26,316 nucleotides of DNA, from contig JADRCO010000797.1 in NCBI GenBank assembly GCA_021464525.1, positions 1 to 26,316 on the forward strand, in the 5' to 3' direction. Position 1 is the stretch's first letter, and each line of letters opens with the position of its first letter. Positions 8,319 through 18,959 of this stretch are shown in pieces. The notes under the pieces were generated by a model. That model did no database searches, had not been told where the DNA came from, and was given only the letters and a program-made list of their open reading frames with translations. Position numbers and translations under genes: made by a program. The stretch comes from Rhizophagus sp. LPA8_4_AMF. Taxonomy: Eukaryota; Glomeromycota; Glomeromycetes; Glomerales; Glomeraceae.

Positions 8319-10341
8319 TTACCACATAAACCTTTGCCATTTATGAATTTCACTATACCAAATAAAAGGTTTTTGCAAAAATAAATGCTCAGTTTGAGCA
8401 TTAACAGCAGCATATATTAAAAATTCAATAAATAATCTCAAACCATCAGGTTGACCAATATGTAATCTAAATATATAATAAGGTATTATAAAATATCTAA
8501 ATTCAAGTAATGGAGATGGAATTAACGAGAGGCATACTGCAATGATGTAAATCAAAACCCAAAGGAATGATTGTCGTAAAGCTTTAAAAAAGGAAAGTAA
8601 GGTTAATAACTGTTAAGATTAAAAGAAGAATAAAATTAAATAATTATGCTTTAAATTTTAATTACCTATTGATTCCAATAAAATCCATCCTCCTATCATA
8701 TAAGCAGGAATTAATAGATACCTTATCAAATAATGTCTTTGATAAATATCCTTCCATATATAAAAAGTGTAATGTCGATTATCACTCAATAAAAACGGAT
8801 GTTCATATCTAATGGAATTTTTTTTTTACGCGTTTTTTTAGATAAGTAATACTTAACAAAATGCAAATCAAAAAAAAAAAAAAAAAACTTACGTGAAATT
8901 ATTAATTACAAATATCATTATAATCGCGATTAAAAATAAATATAATCTTTTTCTATTTGAATTAAGTAATTAGTATATAAATATTAATATGATAACTAGA
9001 TAATAATTAATTTAAAAAATACCTGTCAAACCTTAGATTCCATATACCACTTAATAATCTTTCAACATGCTCAACTTTTAATATAATTGGTGCAGAAAAT
9101 ATTGTTGTGAATGAAATGAAATAAAAGATTTGTGGTATATGTAAAACTGCTACATGATTCGATTTGTCACCTAAATAAATAATATGTAATATAAAAAATA
9201 AATATAAATATATAATAACGCGTATTAAAATTATTAAAATTATTTACCTAATACAATTCCACCATTCCATTTAAGAAAAATGACAAAGCCCAATAGGATC
9301 AAAAAATAAGAACAGAGTATAGTCAATAGTCTTATAAAATTTTTTGAAACTAATGTTAAGAAACCACTTATTTCTTGAATTGCAATATCTGTAAATTCAT
9401 AAATTTTTCGAGATAAAAAAAATTGTTATTAGTAGACGAATAATAAAAATTCTTAACAAATGGAATTATTTCTCACTTGATCTAACATTAATTCCTCTGT
9501 AATATGTCATTTTTTTCCCCCGGATATTTGATCTTTTATTATTAGAGGACAATAATGCTAACATGGAAGTACCTAAAATAAAACAAACCCAAACAATATT
9601 TGTTTGTCTAAATAATACGCTAATGCCTCCAACCTATAAATATAAGTTTAAATTAAATTTATATAAAATATACTTTTGAAAGAAAAGAAAAACCACTTAC
9701 TAATGCACTCATCCAATATCTTTCTTCAATAGATAATAAGTAACTCCATAATACAAAGAAAGTTGATCCAGAATCAGTGTAATATAAAAAATTATAAAAC
9801 CACCCAACAGGAAATATACTTAATGTCAATGTATTAAATGATAATAATTCTCTATCTTGAAATGGATGTAATTTTATCGTTAATTTCCATAATATTAGAT
9901 ACAATCCAATACCAAATAATACATTTGTAGCTCGAAGAAAATTTGTTGAACAGAAATATCGTGTAGATAATAATGATAATGGTTTTAGGATTAAATTACT
10001 TATTAAATATCTAAATTTTTAAATAAAAGGTTTATAGTTGCATTAAACTAAAAGAAATAAAAATAACTCTTATTAAAAGATCAAATCACCTACAATCCTG
10101 GTGGTGTTGTTAATTTTGGATTCCAATCATAATAATTCCCTTCACAATATTGTTTTGCTTGTGAAACATGAAACACTTCATCCTATTATTAAATAATGTA
10201 TTAATTCAAATCAACTAAAATCGATCATTACATTTCTTCAATATTTACCATATACGGATCCGGAACATAATCATTTACTATATATGCAACGATTATAAGT
10301 ATAATAGTATGTATAACCAAAAACAAATGTTGCAACTTCAT
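8319..10341 (-). CDS. ALG10: Dol-P-Glc:Glc2Man9GlcNAc2-PP-Dol alpha-1,2-glucosyltransferase (DIE2/ALG10 family), 9 exons, 467 aa
   Basis: This ER multispanning enzyme adds the terminal alpha-1,2-glucose to the dolichol-linked oligosaccharide before transfer to proteins (family GT59). Exons on the minus strand: 10341-10249, 10182-10094, 10010-9701, 9633-9477, 9388-9248, 9170-9023, 8952-8893, 8808-8666 and 8581-8319. All eight introns (66-88 nt) are GT-AG and keep frame. Family hallmarks are visible: MDEVFH at residue 31 and TTPPGLY at 56-62 near the luminal N-terminus, HPFLLSDNRHYTFYIWK at 336-352, and SPLLEFRYFIIPYY at 403-416. The N-terminal residues about 5-22 form a signal-anchor-like hydrophobic helix, and many hydrophobic segments follow. 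Length matches the human enzyme (about 473 aa, from memory). Intron 7 contains an 18-nt-class A/T homopolymer. No stop or shift breaks the gene, so it is probably functional. Confidence 0.96.
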
Positions 10342-12261
10342 GATCAAAAAAAATGATGAAAATATTCTGAGTAAAGAATTATTTATGATTGATAAGCTTG
10401 AAAATTATTTATGGTTGAAAAGGGGAAAGAGAGAATTGGATTACATTATACAATGAGTTAAGTTTGAATGAAATGGGAGATTTTAAAATCACCATAGTTA
10501 CTTTAAATGGATTTTGAGATGAACTGGCATTATATTATTGGCTCAGATATCAGTAAGCGGTTGATCCTGTATTAATATGTTCTAACACCTGACCTAATCA
10601 AACAATTAAGCGAATCATCATTCGTTATAATTATCTGCTATTATTTTATGCTTTACCTAAAAGACTTTAAGCTTTCTCACCAAGGTAAGAGGAAAACAAA
10701 ATATGTCTAACTATTTCTTAGAAGAAAGATACTAAGAAAGATATGAAGTAAAAAAATTCCCACCAAAAATAAATATTTCTTAGAATTAAGATAAATTTAC
10801 TATTTCGAATTAATGACCTCAGTTTAACTAATTCTGATCCGTGAGTAAATAAATTGTTTGGGTATGGATAGTAAAGTTTGGTATAGATAGTAAAGTTTGG
10901 TAGACAGTGCAATTTTATGTCGATCAACTAATATTTTCTTTCTAAAACCCTCCTTAGGTAATATTCTAAATCATTTGTGTTATCCGAGTCTTACATGACG
11001 ACATTTTTTTATCTTACACAATTTATTTCACAGTAACGCCAGATTCCCATTTTTTAGCGCACTGACTCTCACTGACTCTTACAGTTGACACGGATCACTA
11101 CTATTTTTGTAACTTATTAAATGCAAAAAAAATATTATCGTTCCGGAACATAATAAAATAAAAGATTGCCGGTCCTGATTGATTCTTTGTATAATTCAAT
11201 AATATAAATAAATTTGATACCCATGTTATATTTTTTTTTTATATAATTTAAAATTTTAAAATTTAACCCATTCTAATTTTAGATTCATCGTCGTCGGGGA
11301 TCTGTTGCTATGGTCTGATTACTCATATGTTAAAATTTTGATTGGTTACTTTCAAGATCACCGTATATTGATAAGAAAAATTTTTTTCACGTTTAAAAAG
11401 AAACAAATTTTTATTTATTCATTTATTCATTATATTGAAAAAAAAAATAATTAATATATAATTAATATTTATAAAACTTTAAAAAATTTGGATGAATTTA
11501 TAGTATGTGAATTGAGTGATCCGGTAATGTTACTTATTCTATTTATTACTCTTTCTACCTATTCTACTTACAATATTCCACTTATTCTGCATATTCCGCA
11601 TATTCCGCTTATCCTACTTATCTATCGCAGAGGAAATCACGTACTTTTTCTATCTAGCTTGATGATTGAAATGGTTTTTCCATAATCTTGTACCTAATCA
11701 AAATAAAACGTTTACAAATTTGACTTATCCAAATTCGGCTAAATTATACAAAATCCAAGTTTCAGATAATTTCACAAATATTTTAAACGAAACTTCTATC
11801 TGTTAATAAATAAGACCAAATAAATAATCATTCTATTCCATTTATGATAAAAGTAAATATATATAAAAAAAAATACTAGTTAAATAATGGTACAATAAAA
11901 TGAATAAACTGTTTATTTTTATTTTTTTTCACATGGTATAATGAGTCATTTCTAAACTTTAGACTAAACAAGTTGAAAAACGTGGAAATTATTGGCGATA
12001 TTCACACTATTATTATTATCTATCTATCCTAATTGTTCATTCTAATCCTCGTAACTTTTTGCAGATCAACCAATTAAATCGCGATTAAAGAGTGTACACG
12101 ACCGGAAATCACATGATTCGCGCTGCGAAAAAAAATAAAAACGTTAATTTTACACATGTTTATTGGACGCAGAATAAAATAATAATCAATAATCGGGATT
12201 GAACATTACCATCAATGATATGTAGTAAATAAAATCTAAAACGGTTAAAAATATTTTAACT
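10342..12261. other. AT-rich intergenic DNA with the ALG10 5' flank
   Basis: This holds the ALG10 upstream region and about 1.9 kb with no supported gene. Visible landmarks are a 19-bp tandem duplication at 10861-10898 (unit GGTATGGATAGTAAAGTTT, plus a partial third unit to 10905). A short degenerate (CTTATTC/GCATATTC)n stretch lies at 11560-11625, and an isolated GC-rich patch at 11282-11325 (CATCGTCGTCGGGGATC) is of unknown meaning. The ORFs at 10718-10927 and 11488-11685 have low-complexity content only. Confidence 0.35.
10861..10905. repeat. 19-bp tandem duplication
   Basis: Two units, GGTATGGATAGTAAAGTTT and GGTATAGATAGTAAAGTTT, differ at one base and are followed by a partial GGTAGA copy. 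It is a short recent duplication in intergenic DNA. Confidence 0.8.
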
Positions 12262-12383
12262 TTATTTAGTTAATATAAATTGTTCAACAGGTACAACAGG
12301 TACGACGTTGTCTCTTTCATTTGGCTGATATTGAGTTTTACCAGGGTCAGGGTTTAATTTATCTGATTCTACCAACGTTACAA
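12262..12383 (-). CDS. Candidate terminal exon of an unidentified gene
   Basis: On the minus strand an acceptor-like CTACAG (ends 12384) is followed by a frame of 39 codons and TAA (12262-12264). The peptide includes VESDKLNPDPGKTQYQ and PNERDNVVPVVPVEQF, with a balanced, polar composition unlike translated AT-rich DNA. I do not recognise the protein. No convincing upstream exon was found between 12400 and 13400 on this strand, so it may be an orphaned exon left by gene decay, or the upstream exons may be very short. An alternative is chance, made less likely by the higher GC and absence of stops. Confidence 0.35.
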
Positions 12384-13431
12384 CTGTAGATTATCGAGCA
12401 TAATCTCTTTTGATACTTGATTAATCAAAATTAATAAAATGGAAACGCTGCAGTACAGAATTTTATTGATCATCTAAAACCAGTACACATCCTATTTAAC
12501 CGGTTTAATATTATTTATTTATTTTTTTTCTTTCTCTAAAGAAACGTTAATCAGTTATTAAAATATTAATTATTAATTACTTTATTAAGGTTAATAAATT
12601 CATTTATGAATGAATATATTAAATTTTAGATATGAATGATTTTGAAAAAAGATTATCCAATCAAATTATTTAAACGAACCATTTTTTAGATGATTAAAAT
12701 CCATGTGATTTTAAAGTTTCAAAAAATTTTCAAACTTGGTAATATATTGAAAAAAATTTTTTTATTTATCACAATATGTGAAAAAAATAATTCAATAATA
12801 AAAAAAAAATGGCGTTATTTTTAATGAAAATTTGAAGAATTTCTTTTTAATTTTCTTTTTGTTTTATATATTAGTAGATTGATTACTGTTACCCATACAT
12901 TCATATTGTACATCGGTTTTTATCGTGTATATTTTCGGAGATGTTATATGACCAAGCCCATAAAGATTTGATTATCTATTTTTAAAACTAACCATATTAA
13001 TCAATTAATGTTAGAAATTGCCGAATTACTATTAACGGAAAAATTATGTTATTTAAATATATTATTTTAAAAAAGAAAAAAAGAAAGAAGAAAAACCTCC
13101 CCAACGGATCGGTACCGTTAAAAGAAAAAAAGGAATTTCAAAATTTGGAAATTTTTTTAACGAATTAGAAAGTAATGATTATAGAACAAATATTTTTTTT
13201 TTTTTTTATTATTACGGAGAAAAAAGGAATTATTAAAGTACCAAAAGATTCAAAAATTGATAACAAAATGAACAAAAAAAAATGCCGCCCACTCGCTTCT
13301 TGCTTCTCATTACTTTAAAACATACATTGCACATTACATTGCAACATTACATTACATAACTTTGCAAATCATTAAAAATTTATATATTATTGATACCGTA
13401 CATCGCAGATCCCTGTACGCATTTATTGCAG
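12384..13431. other. AT-rich DNA between two candidate orphan exons
   Basis: No supported gene is visible. A short lysine-rich plus-strand frame around 13080-13190 (segments such as RIGTVKRKKGISKFG) could be an eroded upstream exon of the 13432 candidate, but its borders cannot be fixed. A repeated ACATT/TTACATTGCA motif occurs at 13320-13360. Confidence 0.3.
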
Positions 13432-13526
13432 GTACGTTATCTAAAGAATACGTTAAAGAATCAAAAAGAGAAATTATTCAATTGACTAATTTATTAAAGT
13501 TATTCAGCCCAAATCAAATTCGGTAG
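13432..13526 (+). CDS. Candidate terminal exon, 30 codons, unidentified
   Basis: An acceptor-like ATTTATTGCAG ends at 13431. It is followed by a two-base phase remainder and 30 codons to TAG (13524-13526), reading TLSKEYVKESKREIIQLTNL and then LKLFSPNQIR. The peptide looks like an amphipathic helix near a protein C-terminus. I cannot name the family or identify the preceding exon with confidence. It may be a relic. Confidence 0.3.
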
Positions 13527-14273
13527 GTTATGTTAGAACTTGGACTAGGTTTTTTTTGCAAAAAAGAGTAAATTTTTTCTTTGTTCATTGATCAATACAT
13601 GTTGTGAATCTTGATCAATGCGGACAAAAGAATTTCTAACTAACATGAAAATCATCAGCAAAAGCGACGTATTTAATTGCTTTAAAGAGATAAAAATTTT
13701 ACATCATTTGTAAATTCTGAAACTGTGTAACCCTTAACTTTATGTGGCTTCGTATCACCTTCTGCGCCACTGCATTTGCGCCCGAATTTTATATCAATTG
13801 AAAGAAGTAATTTTTAAATTTTATTTACCAAAAACAGATTATCTAATCACGCACAATGAAGAAAGGAAGTGACCAAATGAAAATTATCTTTCTTTTAATA
13901 GTTACATTCACATACATTATATTATTACAATAAAATATTAATTACTTTCATTCATAGAAAAAAAAAAGTAATTCAAAAAGAAAAAAAAATAATTTATTTA
14001 TTTATTTTTTCATATTTAACATTAAAATAAAAAATTTTTTTTTTCCCTCTTCTCTCGGTTTTTTTTTTTTTTATAAAAAAAAAGTTTCTTTTTTACATAT
14101 ATATTTTTTTTTTCATATGTTAATTTTGGGGTTTTTATATACCGTGTGATTTTTGTATCTTTTTCTTAATGCGTTAAATTAAAAAAGTTTTTTTAAAAAG
14201 TTTTTATAAATTCTGTACAAAATAAAATAAAATAAAAATAAAATGTCTTTTTTTTTTAGTAAGATACGAAAAG

Positions 14274-14312
<39 letters not shown>

Positions 14313-14434
14313 TAGAAAAAATCCCCACAAAAAAAAAAAAAACAATAAACGAATGTGTAATTTTTAAATGGTTAACATTTTTTTTTTTTAGATGTTTATA
14401 AATTTCGCGTACTCGCGTATCACCTAACGAACAA
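13527..14434. other. AT-rich region including the Ecl1-family gene 3' flank
   Basis: No gene is visible. Minus-strand AATAAA signals are present around 13992-14003. The stretch contains AAATA pentamer runs (about 14218-14244) and a 34-nt T tract (14278-14311). Confidence 0.4.
14278..14311. repeat. 34-nt poly(T) tract
   Basis: Thirty-four consecutive T residues lie about 125 nt past the stop codon of the minus-strand Ecl1-family gene, where they would read as A34 in the mRNA sense. It is the longest homopolymer in the window. Its exact length may be unreliable because of sequencing. Confidence 0.85.
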
Positions 14435-14978
14435 TCAAATAATTATAGATAATCTCCGTTGTTGTCGTCTTTGATTAATCCATGGATGAATTTTGGTATA
14501 TTGAGATGTAATTACATTTTCATCATCGGAAGATTGATAAGAACTATCTTGACTTTGTGGTTCGTCCAATATGGCTGCTGAAATCTGTGATGTAGGTGAA
14601 GGTGCAGGAGAAGTTGAAGATGAAGTCGAGGCAGACCCACTCACAATTTTTGTTGCTCTTGTTGTGTAGCGGTAATTTAAAGTTGGTGAAAGAGGGGGAG
14701 AGATTGGTTTGGAATAAAAAGAATAAGTTGGTGATGTCGTTAATTTTATAGAATAAGAAATATCTTCACGGCGACAATCATCTGAACAATAAAGTGCACC
14801 CTAAAAAAAAAGTAAAGATAAAGGAACGTTAATTTCGTTAATTTCATTAATTTCTAGATAATCATTTTTTTGTCCGTGCGAGTTTGTGTGAGCGAGATAT
14901 TAACTAACGCTTATCATCATCTATTTGATATCTTACCGAGGTATGTTGAGAGCAAGTAAGGCACCAGTCAAGATCCAT
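14435..14978 (-). CDS. ecl1: Ecl1-family life-span regulatory factor, 2 exons, 135 aa
   Basis: Exon 1 (14978-14937) and exon 2 (14800-14435) are joined across a 136-nt GT-AG intron (donor GTAAGA, acceptor after a T-rich tract). The spliced N-terminus MDLDWCLTCSQHT is followed by GALYCSDDCRRED. This gives a CxxC (residues 6, 9) and C-x3-C (19, 23) cysteine set, the hallmark of the fungal Ecl1 zinc-binding family. In fission yeast these small proteins extend chronological life span and respond to nutrient limitation; the role here is inferred from the family. After the cysteine region the protein is low-complexity and Ser/Pro/Thr-rich (a serine run near residues 66-75), then acidic (SSDDEN), and ends in a basic RRQQRRLS tail. 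A start at the internal Met (14644) would miss the cysteine motif, so I chose the upstream spliced start. Confidence 0.85.
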
Positions 14979-17557
14979 TTTATTATTATTATTATCGAAA
15001 AAAAAATGTGTAAAAATCTCGAGAATAAAGAAAAAATTTAATTTTTTAAAATAAAAAACTTCTTTTATATTAAAACACTAAGAGTAAGGTTACCAAAAGA
15101 CCGCGAAAAAAAAAGTAAATTTTTCTTGGTTGGGTTTTTTTTAAAAGAAATGATATTATTTTATTTTTTTGGTCAAAAGAATTTAGCCTTTCCTCTTAGT
15201 GCAATAGTGTGTGAGTGAGAAAGTGAGAAGAAAAATTATTTGTTTTTTTTTTCAAAAAAATTTTTGTGGGCGTGCGGGGATTTTCACTCGGTTGATATAC
15301 TTTTTTTATATAAGATATTTTGATATTTTTTTAGATTTTACTTTAGTAAAATAATTGCAGATTTTATCTTAATTTAGAAAAGCTTTGATTGCGATGAGCA
15401 TCAAAAAATCATAACCAAATTATTACTAGCCTGCGCCAGCAATTTACGGAAAAAAATTCCTTTATTAGCTTAGTTTGGCGTAACGTTTGTGTCAATTAAA
15501 GTCTCGCCATTTCGTACCCCGGTTACAAACAATCTTTTACCCCACATTTCTTACTCCTTCCTTAATGTATGACAATATGAAAAAAAAAAAGGTTCTATAA
15601 ACTTTGTAATAAAATTTTATTCTTTTTGTCTATAATTGAAGTTTTATTTATTATCCTTTATTTGGTATATTATTTAGTCGGTACGACGAAAATAATTTAT
15701 AATCCAGGAAACAAAAAAATATATATATTTTTCATTTTAATTAATTTTTTTTTTTAAAAAAAAAAATTATTTCATCATTTGTTTTTAAAATTTATCTCAT
15801 TTATTTCTTTTAAAAGAGGCGAAGTATTCGAGTTTCGACGCGTTTTTAAAATATTGCTTATCACAACATTTTAAGCTCAGATTACATCTGTTACACATTA
15901 CATCATAGAAAATATATACAAGTTCGGAATAATATGTCACTCCCACGTATTGGATAATCACACAGCCTATCTAAATTTTTCTATATTATTCCATTATTAA
16001 CTTATTATTAACAACCTTTATTAACCCCGCCAAGCAAAATTGATATTCCCATGTTCATGTGATCCTCATTCAAAGCCAAAAAATTTTTACATTGTATAAA
16101 ATATAAAATTCGAGGGGTGAATGGCATCATATCATCTATTTAAACCTTTTTCTTTTTAATTTGATGAAATAAACAAAAAATTTTGATAGGTTGGTCAGTG
16201 AAAAACCTGATTTAACTATTATAGATTTTTGTTAACTTTAATGAAAAGTACAAAGTTTCTATTTTTGGAAGAATATGACTATTCAATGATTAAATTTTGA
16301 CGAGACCCAAACTTAAAGTCAAAGGGAAAAACTTTATAGGAAAAAAAAATCTTCCCAACAAACTATAAATTCTCGTTTTAGTCTTTTAATATCCAAGTGT
16401 GTGAAAAATATTCGCATCGGAAAATTCATTTTGAACGTTAAATAACGTATTTTTTCTTTCACCCTGCAGAATTTCGGTTGTTGACGAACCAATCGTTTAA
16501 AAAGACAGAATTTTCTTACAAGCTTATCTATTGGGATTTACATTACATTTCCTACAAATTTGGAATTTTTGAAAGACTTTCTGAGAAAACAAATTCATAA
16601 GATTTACAAGCAATTATTTATTAAAAAAAAAAAAATGATTAATAAATGTAAGCGAGAAAGTTCCTTGGGAAAATTTTTGTTTATGTAATTATATTTATTT
16701 TTTTCTCAAAAGAAAGAAAAAAATGATGTCCGAAAACGTGTTTAAAAATTGTTACTGTCTGGTTTTACCCTTCTAGAACAAAAAGTATATGTTCCATATC
16801 ACGTGATCTAACATTAATCATTTTTTTTTTTCCCAATTTATATTAGATAATAATCGATCATTTATTTGTGCTAAGAGATGGGCGCAAAAAAAATTTATAT
16901 ATCTTATTAATAACGTCCAAAATAATATAATAATAAAAAACTTTTTGTTTAACGGCTTACAAAATAAAATAATTTATGTAGAGGAAATTTAAAAATCACT
17001 TTCAAAACGGATATCAATTACTTTTTTTTTTTTTATTGAAAGAGAATTTTCTTTTTAAGGAAAAAACTTGTTTTTGCTTTTTTTGGCTATATAAAAATCT
17101 TATTTTTTAGTTAAATGAATATTTTTAAAACAAACTTTATTTAAATTTATATAATATAAAAAAAACCAGTTTTTTAACAGGTTTTCTTTTTTTTTCTTTA
17201 TAAAGTATAATTTAAAATTTTGATATAACAAAGTAAATCTTTTTTTAATCTAATCCATTTTTATATTAGATCTGTGGAATTTTTTTTTTTAATGGTTACT
17301 AAAAATAAATTTTACATACTTTATAAATAAGGCTAACTTTTTAATAAATTTGCATTAAAAAATATTTATATAAATATTTATTTTTAATAAAAATACTTTA
17401 AAAATTTAAATATTAAAATAGCAATTATTATATATTTAAACCTAACTATTTAAATAAAACAATATTTTTTTTTAAAAAAAGTTAAATCAAATTTTTTTTA
17501 TATTATTTCTTTAATTTGATTAATTTAATTGATCTATTTATTAATAATATTAATAAT
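14979..17557. other. Long AT-rich intergenic stretch
   Basis: The first part is the 5' flank of the Ecl1-family gene. A pyrimidine/purine-rich patch at 15180-15300 may contain its promoter. No frame of protein-like composition, RNA gene or bounded repeat is visible across the rest, which is dominated by A/T homopolymers. Confidence 0.4.
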
Positions 17558-18031
17558 ACTTATTAAACAAACTTTTTGATAAACTTATTAAATAATCCTT
17601 TAATAAACTTATTAAATAACCTTTTGATAAACTCATTAAATAACCTTTTAATAAACTTATTAAATAAATCTTTAATAAACTCATTAGAAAAACTTTTGAT
17701 AAACTTATTTAACTTTTTAATAAACTCATTAAATAACCTTTTAATAAACTATTAAATAACTTTTTGATAAATTCATTAAATAACTTTTTAATAAACTCAT
17801 TAAATAACTTTTTAATAAACTTATTAAATAATCTTTTGATAAACTTATTAAATAACCTTTTATTAAACTTATTAAATAACTCTTTAATAAACTTATTAAA
17901 TAAACCTTTAATAAATTCATTAAATAACTTTTTGATAAACTCATTAAACTTTTTAATAAATTTATTAAATAACCTTTAATAAATTATTAAATAACTTTTT
18001 GATAAACTCATTAAATAACTTTTTAATAAAT
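17558..18031. repeat. 24-bp AT-rich minisatellite, about 20 degenerate units
   Basis: The core unit resembles TTTTGATAAACTTATTAAAT followed by AACC, about 24 bp, with variants of 18-24 bp. I counted about 20 occurrences of the TTT(G/A)ATAAA core between 17572 and 18031. Because 24 is a multiple of three, both strands remain open and give 8-residue repeat peptides such as SLLKSYLI (minus) and NNLLINLL (plus). These ORFs (17741-17944 minus, 17764-17979 plus) are repeat artefacts as far as I can tell. Confidence 0.85.
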
Positions 18032-18299
18032 TTTATTCTTTTTTTTCTTTATTTTAATTTAATTTATTTCCTTTTTTTTATAACATTTAACTTTAATTGT
18101 TTAAGTATATTTTTTATAAAAAATATTTATATTTTTGTTGTGTTCATAATTTGTATGACAGTTCATTGAAAAGATAATCATAAACTGTTAAAGCAAATTT
18201 AGTATCTTGTTAATGTTAAAACTGCACCAGATTTATGGTAGATTATAATTATATGTAGATTCCAAGTTAATTTATTAAAGGCATTTGCGTTGTATTAGA
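18032..18299. other. AT-rich spacer
   Basis: Short spacer between the minisatellite and the large palindrome. I see nothing in it. Confidence 0.3.
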
Positions 18300-18838
18300 A
18301 ACTTTTAGCTCCAAATATACAAATATACTGAAAATCAAATTTGTACAAAATTTTAATAATTATGTATAATTTCTAAAAAAATTTCCTAATTCTTAAAAAT
18401 TTTACTCAACTCTAAATTGATTTTTTTACCTCTGAAAATCACCCTTTTTGGATTAAAACTGTAGCTTATATATAAAAATTTGATAAATAAAATCATGTCA
18501 TATCAAACAATATTTTTTTTAAACTTAAGTTAGCATTTATTTTATATATTTTAATTGTCAAATAACAATAATTCAATCATATCAATGATTATTATTTATA
18601 GGTTTCATAGTTTTTTTATAAAAATAAATGCTGCCAATATTTTACTATTTCAATATTTAACATATTGTTTAATTTAAACCACAGTTTTCATTTCAAAAAA
18701 GGTGATTCTCAAAGGTAATTTAGAATTGTATAAAATTCCTAAGAATTAGAAAATTTTTTTAGGAAAAATATATGATTATAAATTTTATTTAAATTATAAT
18801 TAATGTATATTTAAATTAGGTTTTTACTTCAAATCACT
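18300..18838. repeat. About 500-bp near-palindrome (foldback-type element)
   Basis: The left arm core at 18368-18470 contains CTAATTCTTAAAAATTTTAC, then CTCTGAAAATCACC and TTAAAACTGTAG. Its inverted counterpart lies at 18680-18775, where reading the minus strand gives CTAATTCTTAGGAATTTTAT, TTTGAGAATCACC and GAAAACTGTGG. Arm similarity is high by eye, with one 8-nt gap. Inverted similarity continues inward to a centre near 18582, where AATCAT (18575-18580) pairs with ATGATT (18585-18590). It continues outward with decreasing clarity to about 18300 and 18838. Ends and target duplication could not be fixed. It is most simply read as an old foldback element. Confidence 0.65.
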
Positions 18839-18841
18839 GGG

Positions 18842-18941
18842 GGTTATCATCACCATTGGTCAGAATTATCAATTTTTACCAGCACGATATTTTTTTAATG
18901 CTGGTCAATCATCATAATTTCAGTCATTGGTGATCATCACC
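18842..18941. repeat. 100-bp imperfect hairpin adjoining the large palindrome
   Basis: Two 43-nt arms (18842-18884 and 18899-18941) match at about 30 positions when one is reverse-complemented, with ACCAGCA/TGCTGGT next to the 14-nt loop. The core GGTCAGAATTA recurs at about 19350 beside ACTGGT strings, suggesting dispersed copies of the same element. Confidence 0.5.
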
Positions 18942-18959
18942 GCCGGTTATAGTTATAAA

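Noticed and set aside
8319-8555. Stand-alone 78-aa membrane protein
   Set aside because: It is the last exon of ALG10 read from an internal methionine.
9659-9904. Stand-alone 81-aa ORF
   Set aside because: It is part of ALG10 exon 3 running into intron 3.
11282-11340. GC-rich patch with an open frame on the plus strand after an acceptor-like TTTTAG
   Set aside because: Composition beyond the first 15 codons is AT-driven and no partner exon or homologue is apparent.
14435-14644. 69-aa serine-rich protein
   Set aside because: It is the C-terminal part of the spliced Ecl1-family gene and lacks the cysteine motif.
17741-17979. Overlapping ORFs on both strands encoding 8-residue repeats
   Set aside because: They arise because a 24-bp tandem repeat without stops is a multiple of three; there is no independent sign of coding.
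17558-18031. Possible CRISPR-like array
   Set aside because: Units are contiguous and degenerate with no unique spacers, and the genome is eukaryotic.
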